Source of the DNA: Deltaproteobacteria bacterium
GTDB lineage: Bacteria; Myxococcota_A; UBA9160; UBA4427
Direction: 5' to 3'
DNA length: 64,000 nucleotides
NCBI GenBank assembly: GCA_029261835.1
Contig: JAJDAO010000036.1
Location: forward strand, 1 to 64,000
A program made the translations under genes and the position numbers. Positions within the stretch are counted from its first letter, which is position 1; every line of letters begins with the position of its first letter. Under the pieces are notes generated by a model that did not search any database, had not been told where the DNA came from, and saw only the letters and a list, made by a program, of their open reading frames with translations. Shown here one piece after another: positions 34,635 to 43,881 of this stretch.

Positions 34635-36632
34635 ATGCACATCAGGCGTGTGTGCCCGATTCTGCGAGGGCTCGGCTTCGCGGTGCTGGTCGCGTTCACC
34701 GTTGCTTGTGCGGCTCCGCTGAGAGTTGAGCAAGGCGTGGAATGCGACGATTGGCGGTCCCATGCGAGCGGATGGATCGTCGGGCAGATTCACGAGGATA
34801 CGCATCTCATCCGAAGCTACGACGATCCGGCGGATCGCCGCGCATGGACCTACGACCAGGCAGTGGGCATCATCAGTCTGCTGTATACAGGGTACGAACG
34901 CGAAGCTGAGAAAGTCCTTGGTGCCATGCTGATGCTCTTGGAGAGAAGTCGGCGAGACCACGGCATGGCGGCTCTTGCCGACGCCTACGCTTGGGATAAT
35001 GAGAGCGAGATCCCGGACGCCCGAATCCGGGCGACGGGTCCAAACGCGTGGATGGGACTCGCCTTTCTCCACGCGTCACAGCGACTGCGTGATCCACAGT
35101 ATCTGGAAGCTGCGCGAAGCATAGCGACCTTTGTCATCGAGAATCTCCAGGTGCGAGACGGCAAGGCTGCTGCAGCCTTCTTCGGCGGAACACGGCCCCC
35201 CTTCACGTCTGCGGTCAAATGGGTCATTGCAGAGCACAACGCTGATATGCTGGCACTTCTGCGCGGCCTGGAGACGTTGCAGGCCGCCCCACACTCGGCC
35301 GGCCTGGCGTGGGGAACCATTGCCGGTGATCTCGAAGATTGGATGCTGAGGCCGGTAGAGGAAGGGGGCCTCTGGAACGCGTTGGAATCCCGTTTCAACG
35401 TCGGATACCAATCCGTTGAGCCGATGGTGGTGACCAACTTCAACGAGCTGCTCGACAGCCAAACATGGACTCTCCTGGCTTTGTCGGCGTCGAGCTTGGT
35501 GACTGGGCAATCGGTTCCGAGTGACCGAGTCGGGCTGGCGTGGCTCGAGAGGAACTGGAAGGTCTCGGTCGACTGCAATGGTGTGAAGCGACCTGGCTTC
35601 TCGAAGCGCATGTTCCTTCCTGGCCTTCCTGATCGCCGGATCTCCTCGTACTGGGTGGAAGGAATGGCAGGGTATGCCCTTGCCAAGCTCCTTGCCCCCA
35701 ATGGCGACGCCGAGAGTCGGGCGCGGGCGGAGGCCGCGGTCGAAGATCTCGCCTGCTTCCAAAACAGTGACGGGGGCCTCGTATATAGCGTTGGTGAGAC
35801 GCTGGACCTGGGCCAGTATTTCGAGGGCGGTGCGGCTCGAAACGAGTCTCCCCTGGCGACTTTTTCAAACGCCACCAACCTGTTCGGTGGGGCGCACGAG
35901 GTCTATGGGGACGCCCAGCCGAATCGGATGTGCGGCGGATCGGGCGTCAGGAGCGGCTTCTATCCGGTCGACGAGGAGTGCCAGCACTCGGCTACCGACG
36001 GTTCCTTTCATAGTCCATGGAAGTCCTTCGCTCTCGTAAACGATTCCACCTCGGCGAGTCGCTGCAACTGCCGCGGCTGTGAACTCGCCCGCGGCGACGG
36101 GGTCCCTTCGTGCATGCCGCATCAGTGGGCCAGCTTTTCTCTCTGGCTCGCGCCGGAGACGGAATCTGATGGAAGGGCTGCTCCGGTCGACATCTCGGGC
36201 TTCTCCGAGCTTCGGTTCTGGGCACGGGCGGCGACACCTGACGTGCGCGTGAAGGTTTCGGTGACCGATCGGGCTGGCGAGCACTTGTGGCCGGCGGTTG
36301 GCGGTCTAGTTGTCGCTCACGGTGGGTGGAAGAAGGTCCGCGTCCCACTCGGCGAATTCCAGGGAGTCGATCTGAAGAACGTGCAGGCAGTTGGAATCAG
36401 CTTCGGCAATACTGCTGGCGGCAAGTCCCTCAACAAGGACAAGGCTACCCTGTGGGTGGACGACTTCTCCTTCTTTCCGGCCGCTGACCCGCTGCCGGAG
36501 TTGAAAGTGTACCCGGACAACTGGAAGTGGGAGTCGGTGGCTGCGACCGGCTGGTACGTATTCGCAGAGCGCGGTTTCAATCCGTTCGCAGTGTACCTTG
36601 CCGAACGCGCTTCACCGGGACCCACACCGTGA
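34635..36632 (+). CDS. Six-hairpin glycosidase-like lipoprotein with C-terminal carbohydrate-binding-like domain
   Basis: 665 residues from ATG 34635, giving a lipoprotein signal (MHIRRVCPILRGLGFAVLV, lipobox FTVAC). An in-frame ATG at 34578 is the alternative. The middle is a series of paired helices with DDPADRRAWTYDQAVGIISLLYTG, AWMGLAFLHASQRL and YWVEGMAGYALAKLL patterns, an (alpha/alpha)6-toroid like that of glycosidases and lyases. A region with about eight cysteines (CADRASGAASIRSTR does not count; the true frame is CQHSATDG to CNCRGCELARGDG) follows. The C-terminus (about 520-640) is a jelly-roll resembling CBM11 or CIA30. The stop overlaps the next gene by 4 bp (GTGA), so an outer-membrane/periplasmic enzyme for polysaccharide export or trimming is likely. 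Confidence 0.75.
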   Translation: MHIRRVCPILRGLGFAVLVAFTVACAAPLRVEQGVECDDWRSHASGWIVGQIHEDTHLIRSYDDPADRRAWTYDQAVGIISLLYTGYEREAEKVLGAMLMLLERSRRDHGMAALADAYAWDNESEIPDARIRATGPNAWMGLAFLHASQRLRDPQYLEAARSIATFVIENLQVRDGKAAAAFFGGTRPPFTSAVKWVIAEHNADMLALLRGLETLQAAPHSAGLAWGTIAGDLEDWMLRPVEEGGLWNALESRFNVGYQSVEPMVVTNFNELLDSQTWTLLALSASSLVTGQSVPSDRVGLAWLERNWKVSVDCNGVKRPGFSKRMFLPGLPDRRISSYWVEGMAGYALAKLLAPNGDAESRARAEAAVEDLACFQNSDGGLVYSVGETLDLGQYFEGGAARNESPLATFSNATNLFGGAHEVYGDAQPNRMCGGSGVRSGFYPVDEECQHSATDGSFHSPWKSFALVNDSTSASRCNCRGCELARGDGVPSCMPHQWASFSLWLAPETESDGRAAPVDISGFSELRFWARAATPDVRVKVSVTDRAGEHLWPAVGGLVVAHGGWKKVRVPLGEFQGVDLKNVQAVGISFGNTAGGKSLNKDKATLWVDDFSFFPAADPLPELKVYPDNWKWESVAATGWYVFAERGFNPFAVYLAERASPGPTP

Positions 36633-38347
36633 CATTGGCTGGCATGCCAGTGCGTCGAGCGGGCGTGCTGCTGAAGCTCTCGGTTCTCACGCTGGGCTGC
36701 ATCTGTTCGTTCGAAGCGAGGGCGGCGGGCAGGCTGTATTGCCCGGACCTGGCCCTGGTTTCGGAGGCGGGAGGGCCGCAGGTGTCGGGGCACGAGGTGA
36801 TGCCGCGACTGCGCGCCCTTATGGAGGCGGATGCTGCGGCGTGGAGCCAGGTCGAGAAGGCGAGCTGCTACAAAGAGCTCGCCGATGATTACCGAGACAG
36901 CGGCAGCTATCGGGCGGAGCTTCTCTATCTGCGGGCCGTCGAACTCGGTCCGGAACATCCGCGGCTGCTGGAGGCAATCGCACGCTACTACCGGACGTTT
37001 CGGGGCTCCAAGGGCTTGTTTGCGGAGAGCGAGAGATACTACCTGCGAGCCGAGGACGCCATCCAGGCCGAGCTCGGGGCGCTCGAGACCGCGGAACACA
37101 GGGAAGTCGAGCGGCTTGGCTGGGAATGCGAGCTTCGCCGGCTGCGCGAGGAGATCATCCGGGGTCGCGTCGAACTGAATAGGGGCGAAGGCGTTCGCCT
37201 CCAGATTCCGAAGAAAGCAAGACAGCAATGGGGCGTCTACTTCGGTAGCCAAGTGGATGTGAGGAGGATTGCTGTCTTGCACAAGTACCTGGCGGGGGAC
37301 GCGCGCAAGGCGATCAATCGCTCTGGCCTGCCCGATGCCAATATCCAGGACTTACTTCGGCGACCGAAGCGCGTTGGTCTGCACGGGCGCCTGCGTCTGC
37401 GGTACGGCTCACTTCCGTATCTGGATATCGGGTGGCATCGTGTGGACGTCGCGGACGCGATTGCAGACTACACGTCGACCGGCGTGCATACCGGTTTGAA
37501 GACTCACGAGCTCGAGTTTGCGGTGGAGGACACGGTTGGCCTGGCACCCGCCGCAGATGCTCTGTGGCGGCTCGAGTACCGGCGAGTGACCGCGAAAGAG
37601 GAAGGCAAGGCTGTGGCCGAGACGGCCGATCGGCTCAACGCCGCCACAACCGTCACCCGGAGCTTTGGCAGGGTCAAGGCTGACATCGAGTTCGCCGGAT
37701 CCTATGCGTGGGTCGAGCGCCGCTGGGGCTCTCATGATTCTGAGCACATGCTGGTCGCGGGGCTACGGGCTATGCACTTTCCCCGCTTGGCGACGACGGA
37801 GCGCTGGACAGTCGACCCACGGGCCCAGGAGTTCAAGCTGGGCTACGTCCGTGAGAGGCAGAACTACCACGATTCGGATGATGCCGACACCGATGGCATC
37901 CTGCACGAAGAGGTTGTCAGCGATACGATCTACGCGGGGCTCAAGCTCAGCGAGCTGCTCCCGCGCACGGACGTCGCGTTCCTCGCCAACTGGTTCGAGA
38001 CAGAGACAACGGGAGACCCCGGTGAGGACAATGGCAGCGTGGAGTTCAACCTGATCTTCACGTACCGAATCCTCGACTGGGTGAACGATCTGCGAATTGG
38101 CCACGCCTCCAGGCCTGTTGGCCTGGCGCAGTGGGCTGTCCATCTGCGCCCGTTCGAGGAAGTTTCGACGCACGCGTTGCGTGCTTTCGAGAGCCGAGGT
38201 GCTGTCTTGAGTTCGTCGCTGGAGCTCTTCAGCGGTCCGGCGAACAGAAGCACCGCGATCCTAGAAGCGAGTTATGAGGTGCGGGATTATCATCGTCTCG
38301 ACGATGTGCAGCACTTGCTGAATGTCGCCTTGCGTCTGGGGCTCTGA
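36629..38347 (+). CDS. Exported helical-repeat plus beta-barrel protein (polysaccharide export-like)
   Basis: About 572 residues from GTG 36629 (overlaps the previous stop; ATG 36644 is the alternative). The signal peptide is followed by helical repeats at about 50-200 (SCYKELADDYRDSGSYRAELLYLRAVELGPEHPRLLEAI in segments, a TPR-like pattern). From about 250 there is alternating hydrophobic beta structure with a final aromatic-rich strand (HLLNVALRLGL). This TPR-plus-barrel plan is shared with exopolysaccharide secretins such as PgaA, BcsC and AlgK/E; sequence identity to a named one is not visible. It is the middle gene of the operon 34635-39270. Confidence 0.72.
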   Translation: MTLAGMPVRRAGVLLKLSVLTLGCICSFEARAAGRLYCPDLALVSEAGGPQVSGHEVMPRLRALMEADAAAWSQVEKASCYKELADDYRDSGSYRAELLYLRAVELGPEHPRLLEAIARYYRTFRGSKGLFAESERYYLRAEDAIQAELGALETAEHREVERLGWECELRRLREEIIRGRVELNRGEGVRLQIPKKARQQWGVYFGSQVDVRRIAVLHKYLAGDARKAINRSGLPDANIQDLLRRPKRVGLHGRLRLRYGSLPYLDIGWHRVDVADAIADYTSTGVHTGLKTHELEFAVEDTVGLAPAADALWRLEYRRVTAKEEGKAVAETADRLNAATTVTRSFGRVKADIEFAGSYAWVERRWGSHDSEHMLVAGLRAMHFPRLATTERWTVDPRAQEFKLGYVRERQNYHDSDDADTDGILHEEVVSDTIYAGLKLSELLPRTDVAFLANWFETETTGDPGEDNGSVEFNLIFTYRILDWVNDLRIGHASRPVGLAQWAVHLRPFEEVSTHALRAFESRGAVLSSSLELFSGPANRSTAILEASYEVRDYHRLDDVQHLLNVALRLGL

Positions 38348-38385
38348 GAGTCATCGCCGGCGAGCTCGGGCTGCAGGAGGAGTGC

Positions 38386-39270
38386 GTGATGGCAAGGGAG
38401 AGGAAGAACTCAGGCGGCGCTTCGCTGGCAAGGAATGGGCTGCTGCTCGGTGCGGCCGCCTTGTTGTTGGTTCTGACCTTTGCCGATTGGCAGGCCGTAT
38501 CGAGAGAGTCTTGCAGCAAGCACAACGCGTCGTCCGATGACGCTGTTGTGCCGGCTGTGATCGCACAGGAATACCAGACGGTAGCTCGAGAGATCCAAAT
38601 GCGGCTCGAGCACGAGCATCAGCTCTTTCTGTATCAGTTCATTCTGCTGGGGGGCGTCGTAGGTGTTGCCGCGACTCGTTTGAAGCTCGGCGGCCGTGGC
38701 AGCTCGACGGAGCAATCGAATCCGGAGAATGATACGGGTGGCCAAGTTGCCGCCCTTTTCGATACGCGGGACTTCTTGTTGTTGATTGGTGTCGCCGCGG
38801 CTGCATTGCTGATCGTCGACGTCCACATCCGGTACAACGGTTTGATGGTGGGCGAGCTCGGCGATTGGGTGCGTGAACAGTATGAACGCGGCAGTGGTGG
38901 GCGCTGGATTGGCTGGGAGCACCACCTGCATAGTGAAGCACGTGTGCATTGCTCCGCGCTCTTTCCGCTCTTCGTGAGCTTCCTCTACCTTCCCACCGCG
39001 GTTGTACTGGGTGTGTATTACACGTTGCTCCTGAGAAGCGGGGGTCACGGCTCGCGCGCATCGTGGCGCTCCTCCCGAGCAGTATTGGTCGCCGTCCAGA
39101 TCTGCGTTCTGCTCTTTGCCTGGATGAACTCATGGCGGCTCGTTGCCGGAGCGTTTCAAGGTGATCTCGTAGGAGTGCTCCTCGTGCTTCTCTGGCTCAG
39201 CTGTTGGCTGGCGATCGGTCTTGTGGGTTGGACGGGGGGACGCTCTTGGGGATCTCGAGGAAGATCGTAG
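38386..39270 (+). CDS. Hypothetical multi-pass membrane protein
   Basis: 294 residues starting GTG-ATG at 38386/38389 after ggaggag, a strong ribosome-binding site. There is an N-terminal hydrophobic segment (LLLGAAALLLVLTFA), a soluble loop with CSKHNAS, then four further membrane segments including FILLGGVVGVAA, FLLLIGVAAAALLIV, LFVSFLYLPTAVVLGVYYTLL and VLLVLLWLSCWLAIG. No family was recognised. It is 38 bp after the barrel gene, so it probably belongs to the same polysaccharide-related operon, perhaps as an inner-membrane anchor. Confidence 0.7.
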   Translation: MMARERKNSGGASLARNGLLLGAAALLLVLTFADWQAVSRESCSKHNASSDDAVVPAVIAQEYQTVAREIQMRLEHEHQLFLYQFILLGGVVGVAATRLKLGGRGSSTEQSNPENDTGGQVAALFDTRDFLLLIGVAAAALLIVDVHIRYNGLMVGELGDWVREQYERGSGGRWIGWEHHLHSEARVHCSALFPLFVSFLYLPTAVVLGVYYTLLLRSGGHGSRASWRSSRAVLVAVQICVLLFAWMNSWRLVAGAFQGDLVGVLLVLLWLSCWLAIGLVGWTGGRSWGSRGRS

Positions 39271-39559
39271 GGCTCACGCCGTATGGTCGAGAGACCCAAT
39301 CCAGTGAAGCCTCCGTAGACTCGCATATTCGAGTGCAAGCTCTGTCCGAGAATCTATCCGCGGTGGTCATGCCGGGTCTCGGTCCCAGTGCGCCGTCACT
39401 CAGGCCACCGTCACCCTGCTGCTCCAAGAGCCGCCGCAAGGCGGCAGCGTGCAAGGTGACTGAGTCCACCAGCAACTCATCGTGCTTCCCCGGTCTGTAG
39501 ACCATCCGAACATCAACACGGAGCGAGACGATCCCCCAGACCTTGCGGAGGAAGAATGA

Positions 39560-39601
39560 AGCCGACGATCCGATTCGAACGGGCAACCTGTTCACTATGA
39601 G
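39560..39601 (-). other. tRNA 3'-half remnant, second copy
   Basis: Minus strand: loop CTCATAG, stem TGAAC, variable AGGTT, T arm GCCCG-TTCGAAT-CGGAT and acceptor CGTCGGC. It matches the copy at 34214-34260 in 35 of 42 positions, and all seven differences are transitions. The 5' strand of the anticodon stem is absent here, so this copy is more decayed. Confidence 0.5.
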
Positions 39602-39705
39602 ATCGAGAGGCGGATGAGGAATAGCGGCTACTCGCGTTCTCAACACGGCGCAGAGCGCAGAATCGACTCTGTGAGGTGATTGGTCTGGAGCATCGTCGGA
39701 GGCGC

Positions 39706-39781
39706 GGCATGGCAGAGGCTGGCGAGTCCAGCAGGCCGTTTGTCTTGCCTGCGATTTTCGACAGTATCTGCTTGCAGAACC
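39706..39781. repeat. Degenerate dispersed repeat E, copy 2
   Basis: Partner of 3666-3741. It lies in the 880-bp gap 39271-40154, which holds no gene I can support: the open frames there lack start signals and family resemblance. Confidence 0.55.
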
Positions 39782-40154
39782 TCATGAGGCTCCGCTATTC
39801 CGAGCGGCGGCAGAGGGCGGCCTGGCTGGCACTGTGAAGCAATGTTGGCCGACCCCCCCATTTCTTCACACCTGGACGGTGACAAGGGTGTAGGGTGTTG
39901 GTGCGGAAATCGTGGGAGTGGGGGAGCTGCTGCCCCGTCCCTATTCACACATCGACGCCTTGCCTTCTCGAGCATCGGTCGGGCGACTGCGATAGTCGAA
40001 CGACGGATGGGATCTATTCATGACGCTGGACGCCCAGTGGGGTTCTGGAGGTCCAGTCGGCGTTTAGGAGTTCGAAGGAGTTCGAGGGAGTTCCGAGTTC
40101 ATATGGCAGAGTGGGCGGGCCGCATGGCCCAACGCACGCATGGGAGAGGAGAAG

Positions 40155-40844
40155 ATGATGAGAAGCAACCTCGGTCGCCTTCGGAGCCGCACGATGGCTT
40201 GGGTCGTCGCGGCTGCCGTACCTCTGATCGCAGCTGCCCTGACCGCAGGCAGCGCTCAAGCGGTGCCGATTGGCATACCTGGCCTTGCGGGCGTCACGCT
40301 GGACATTACAACGGACACCGACTCCCACCTGAAATTCGTCGTCAGCGGCGGTGGATTCACTGCGGATGACACCAGTACGGCCCCTGGACTCTTGAATCAA
40401 GGCTCCAAATGGAACGTGAGCATTACTTCGGTCAAGCTAGAGGAGTTGTCTGGGGCTCTGGACTATGTCGAAGTGGAAGGAAGTGTGTTCCACAAACCGA
40501 ACGTCACGCCAGACATTCTGCATACAAACAAAGGCACAACAGTCAGCTTCTACGCGAAGCTGAAACTCTCCACTGGCAATAAGGACATATTGAAGCTCGA
40601 CGGAGTGAATCAAGGAGAGCAATACGATCCGTACGAGTGGACGAAGGTCGTGTCTCACGATCCGCCCCACGCCGATGCCTATCGGTTCAAGTTTGCGGAC
40701 GAATCGAACGCTGGCAATTCCCATTTTGAAAGCTGGTCAGTCACCGTCAACGGTTGGCATAGTCCCGAACCCTCGACCGCCCTCCTCCTCGGCTGCGGTC
40801 TGATCGGTCTGGCGATGAAGCGGCGGCGAACTCGGGAAGCTTGA
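40155..40844 (+). CDS. PEP-CTERM sorting-domain protein
   Basis: 229 residues from ATG 40155 (ggagaggag upstream). A signal peptide ends near AGSAQA. A beta-rich extracellular domain of about 150 residues follows, with no recognised family. The C-terminal signal is SPEPSTALLLGCGLIGLAMKRRRTREA (shown here in two parts: SPEPSTALLLGCG and GLAMKRRRTREA). It is predicted to be sorted and trimmed by an exosortase in the cell envelope or extracellular matrix. The tail is nearly the same as in the truncated gene ending at 42279. Confidence 0.88.
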   Translation: MMRSNLGRLRSRTMAWVVAAAVPLIAAALTAGSAQAVPIGIPGLAGVTLDITTDTDSHLKFVVSGGGFTADDTSTAPGLLNQGSKWNVSITSVKLEELSGALDYVEVEGSVFHKPNVTPDILHTNKGTTVSFYAKLKLSTGNKDILKLDGVNQGEQYDPYEWTKVVSHDPPHADAYRFKFADESNAGNSHFESWSVTVNGWHSPEPSTALLLGCGLIGLAMKRRRTREA

Positions 40845-41130
40845 CGCCGCCTGTAGAATTGCGTTCGGCCTCACTGCTCCGACTGGTACGAGACGGCGGC
40901 TTCGCTGGCCGGGCGAGCCGACATTCCGCAGCTCGGCGCCCCGCCGGGTCGGTCGGCGCCAAATCCGCCGCGCCTTCAGAGCGAGCCGTGCGACAATGCC
41001 GCTCAGTGGGCCTCGTTCAGCTCGACTGGCCCGCCCGGCGTGTTTTTCCGTCGACTTCTCGGGCGCCAGACCGTACGCTTCGCCACGCCAAACAGTGAAG
41101 ATCTCGATTCCCAGCTCGGAGGGTTCCGCC

Positions 41131-41712
41131 ATGACTGCGTATCGCTGTGCTTCTCGACTTCTTCTCGTCCTCGCCGCGGTGAGCGTGCTGAGCGGCGCGC
41201 CGGGGCAGGCTCTCGCCGAAGGCTTCTTCGATCTCTATGGCGGAGTGGCGGTTACTAGTGACGACACGTACGCCCTCGGCAAGATTCCTTTCGGCTCGTC
41301 GTTTACAGCGGGCCTGCGAGTCGGAGGCTGGTTCGACCCGATCGACTATGTGAGCATCGGCCTGAGCGGTGACGTCTCGTACTTCAACGCCAAGCCGACC
41401 GGGGGCGACATCCACATGCTGCCCGCCTCCGTGTTGGGTATGGTGCGTGCGCGATTGCTGGGAGGCGACTCCTACGACCACGGACGCATCCAGCCCTATG
41501 TCGGCGTGGGGCCGGCCTTCGTCACCGCGGTTGCCAAGGGCCTAGGTGGCGTAGCGACGGAGTTCAAGGTGGGTGTGGATGTGCGCGTCGGGTCGAAGTT
41601 CATGCTGACGAAGGGCTTCGGGATATTCGGCGAATACCGGCATCTGGCCGTCGGCTTCGACGGTGGCCTCGATGTGAAGACGCACGCCTTCCAGGCCGGC
41701 ATCAGCTTCTAG
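41131..41712 (+). CDS. Small outer-membrane beta-barrel protein (OmpA-like/OMP_b-brl)
   Basis: 193 residues from ATG 41131 with ggaggg upstream. A signal peptide (CASRLLLVLAAVSVL to ALAEG) is followed by alternating beta strands: FFDLYGGVAVTSDD, FTAGLRVGGWFD, VSIGLSGDVSYFN, RIQPYVGVGPAFV and FGIFGEYRHLAVG, ending in the aromatic F of AGISF. This is the eight-stranded barrel of the porin/OMP_b-brl group. Its role is unknown, possibly surface or matrix contact. It lies between two PEP-CTERM genes but has no PEP-CTERM itself. Confidence 0.85.
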   Translation: MTAYRCASRLLLVLAAVSVLSGAPGQALAEGFFDLYGGVAVTSDDTYALGKIPFGSSFTAGLRVGGWFDPIDYVSIGLSGDVSYFNAKPTGGDIHMLPASVLGMVRARLLGGDSYDHGRIQPYVGVGPAFVTAVAKGLGGVATEFKVGVDVRVGSKFMLTKGFGIFGEYRHLAVGFDGGLDVKTHAFQAGISF

Positions 41713-41724
41713 CGCCTCGTTCCG

Positions 41725-42279
41725 GTGTCGGTGCATGGATCGTGGGGCAAAGGCACCGATGGCCCTGATCCTGGCCACCTGGGGGCTCGATGGGCCACGA
41801 TTTCGACAAGGCCAGTAGTCCCGTCCGCAAGATGTGAAGCTCACCACTGCGCGCTGCGCGAGAAGGCGGCATCCGGCCCCGAGGCCTTCCGCTGGACGAG
41901 CGACGGCGGAATGATCGGCCTCGGCGACCTCCCGGGTGGGGACTTCGCCAGCTACGCCAGTGGCATTTCCGGCAACGGCTCGACAATCGTCGGCACTAGC
42001 GTGGTCGCGACCGGCAGCGAGGCCTTCATCTGGGACGCCACGAATGGCATGCGCGAGCTCGACGTGGTGCTGACGGCTCTTGGCCTCGATCTAACTGGCT
42101 GGACGCTCCGCACCCCGCACATCTCCCACGACGGTCTCACCATCGTCGGCTACGGAATAAACCCGAGCGGCAACGAGGAAGCCTGGATCGCCGTCATTCC
42201 CGAACCCGGTACCGCTCTGCTCGTGGGCTGCGGGTTGGTCGGGCTGGCGATGAAGCGAAGGCGAACTCGCGAAGCCTAA
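41725..42279 (+). pseudogene. Truncated HAF-repeat PEP-CTERM gene
   Basis: The frame from about 41850 encodes two HAF-type repeats (AFRWTSDGGMIGLGDLPGGD and AFIWDATNGMRELDVVL, with GISGNGSTIVG between), then a PEP-CTERM tail (IPEPGTALLVGCG, GLAMKRRRTREA). Intact HAF proteins have many such repeats and a signal peptide; here only the last ones remain. The point where homology begins (41856-41872) matches exactly the 17-mer at 3767-3783, so a repeat-mediated deletion or insertion probably removed the 5' part. There is no start codon with signal peptide, so the gene is probably not functional. Confidence 0.75.
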
Positions 42280-42378
42280 GAGAGGCGCTCCTCGCGGTCC
42301 AGAACCCCGCAAGGTGCCTTGCATCAGCCCACCCGAATGTCCGACTTCTGCTGAAAGGGAACAGTCCAACCGGCTTCA

Positions 42379-42493
42379 TATGTGCTATAACTACGCACAT
42401 CGAGAGCGGTCCGCGGCTAAGCGCCACCGGCGCCTCCCATACGTAAGAAATGGCCCGCTGTCTGGGCTCAAAGCCACAGCGGGCTTTCCCTTT
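42379..42493 (+). ncRNA. Candidate small RNA with three hairpins
   Basis: The element has stem ATGTGC/GCACAT around the loop tataactac, then GCGCC-acc-GGCGC, then the terminator at 42453-42493. A TATAAC box at 42386-42391 could be a -10 element but overlaps the first stem, and no clear -35 is visible. It lies in a gene-free 367-bp gap between a decayed gene and a convergent methyltransferase. I do not recognise an RNA family. Confidence 0.35.
42453..42493 (+). terminator. Rho-independent terminator
   Basis: A perfect 9-bp stem GCCCGCTGT/ACAGCGGGC with a 14-base loop is followed by TTTCCCTTTT. On the plus strand it ends transcripts from the PEP-CTERM region or from the candidate RNA; it also lies downstream of the convergent methyltransferase at 42647-43654. 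Confidence 0.8.
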
Positions 42494-42646
42494 TCTTAAC
42501 GCAAGCGCTCTCTTTCCGATATCTGCGACGGGATTTCTCTAAGAATCCTCAGAGGCGAAGCTCGCAAGCGGCAAGCACAGGCCCGCCCACAAGCGAGAGC
42601 GAGACTGGGTCAGCTCCACTTCTTCGCCGCTGGGCATGACGTACGA

Positions 42647-43654
42647 TCAATGCTTCTGCGCGACGATTCGCCAGTTCAAATCCGCAATCTTGGCTTTCTC
42701 GGCATCCGTCCAGGCTTGACCACCTTTTTGAAGTAGATCAAGCGATTCTTCGACCCATGGAGGCAAGACGCGAATTGCCTCAAGGGCTCTGACCACTCTT
42801 CGACCCATAAAGATCAGATTGCGCTTTTGCTCGCATAGCGGCCAGGCTTCGCTTTTCGACGGCGCCGAAATGAGAATCTCGAACCCAGCTCTCTCCAAAG
42901 CGGCACAGACGTCAGCCGGATACATCGATTGAGTGGCGGCCAGAGTTGGCAGGAAGGCCTTGTGAAGCGCCACGTGTGCTTCGTTGGTCCAATCGAAATG
43001 AGGGGTCAACAAGTACTCAGAACAAGAGTAACGAGTTCCGGGTTTCAACACGCGGTGCATTTCTCTCGCATGGGCGTCCAGCTCCTCCTTCTTGAAGAAG
43101 GGCCAAACGGCCTGGAAGGAAAAGCATCCGTCGAAGGTGCCTGATTCGTACTCGAGCGGTCTGTGATGATCGCCAACTTTGAAGTGGAGCCGATCGTTCA
43201 TTCCACATTCCGCGGCCCAGTCGATCGCGTTCTCGATCTGATTCGGATCGATGTTGTAGCCGGATACCTGGCCACCGGTCAACGTGGCGAAGTAATGCGC
43301 GATTCTTCCTCTCCCGCATCCCATATCCAATAGATGGGACTCTGCAGGGTTCTTCAGGTTCAGCTCCTTCAACGCAGCTTGTTCGCATAACAACTGATTC
43401 GCATATAGACCATCCGATTCGCTTAGCAATGGAGGGATGTAGAGTTTTTCCAGATCGAAGATCGACAACATGTTGTTCAAGACCTTGTAGTAGTCCGCGA
43501 CCGCCTTCGTCTCGTCTTCCGTCTCGGTCTTCTCACCGGCTTGCATTCGTTGAAAGAACTTGTACGCGTCGATACAAGCTTGCTTGTCCTCTTCGGGCAA
43601 CGTCGCCAAACGCTTCAACCCGATGAACGCGGTCTTGATTCTGTACCAGTCCAC
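42647..43654 (-). CDS. SAM-dependent methyltransferase, sterol C-24-methyltransferase-like
   Basis: 335 residues from GTG 43654. An N-terminal helical region precedes SAM motif I LLDMGCGRGRIAHYFATLTG at about 110-130, followed by VSGYNIDPNQIENAI. The GYNIDxxQ pattern after motif I resembles Erg6/SMT and related cyclopropane-type methyltransferases. Motif III VLKPGTRYSCSEYLLTP and a C-terminal helical region with CEQKRNLIFMGRRVV follow. It probably methylates a lipid or a polyketide-like alkene. It has no clear neighbour partner; a decayed transposase lies upstream. Confidence 0.8.
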   Translation of the reverse strand: MDWYRIKTAFIGLKRLATLPEEDKQACIDAYKFFQRMQAGEKTETEDETKAVADYYKVLNNMLSIFDLEKLYIPPLLSESDGLYANQLLCEQAALKELNLKNPAESHLLDMGCGRGRIAHYFATLTGGQVSGYNIDPNQIENAIDWAAECGMNDRLHFKVGDHHRPLEYESGTFDGCFSFQAVWPFFKKEELDAHAREMHRVLKPGTRYSCSEYLLTPHFDWTNEAHVALHKAFLPTLAATQSMYPADVCAALERAGFEILISAPSKSEAWPLCEQKRNLIFMGRRVVRALEAIRVLPPWVEESLDLLQKGGQAWTDAEKAKIADLNWRIVAQKH

Positions 43655-43881
43655 TTTGTGTACCCTGCCTCGTAGAACATGTAGAGGATCCGCGGATAGG
43701 AACTTCCAGCCCGCATCTCAAGTCCGATGTCGGATATTCTGTCGAGTAAGCGCAGGGTCGGCAAGGGCGGGGGTCTGCCGCAGAGCCCTTTCCTCTCCGC
43801 TGGGCCGGACAGCCCGTACCGCCACGTGTTGTCACTTTGACGAGTGAGCTGACACGGGAGGCCGATGAGTACCGCCTCAAC

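Noticed and set aside
39197..39785. Two minus-strand frames in the gap 39.2-39.8 kb
   Set aside because: They have no family resemblance or start signals, and one overlaps the end of the membrane-protein gene; the only notable parts are the tRNA half and repeat E.
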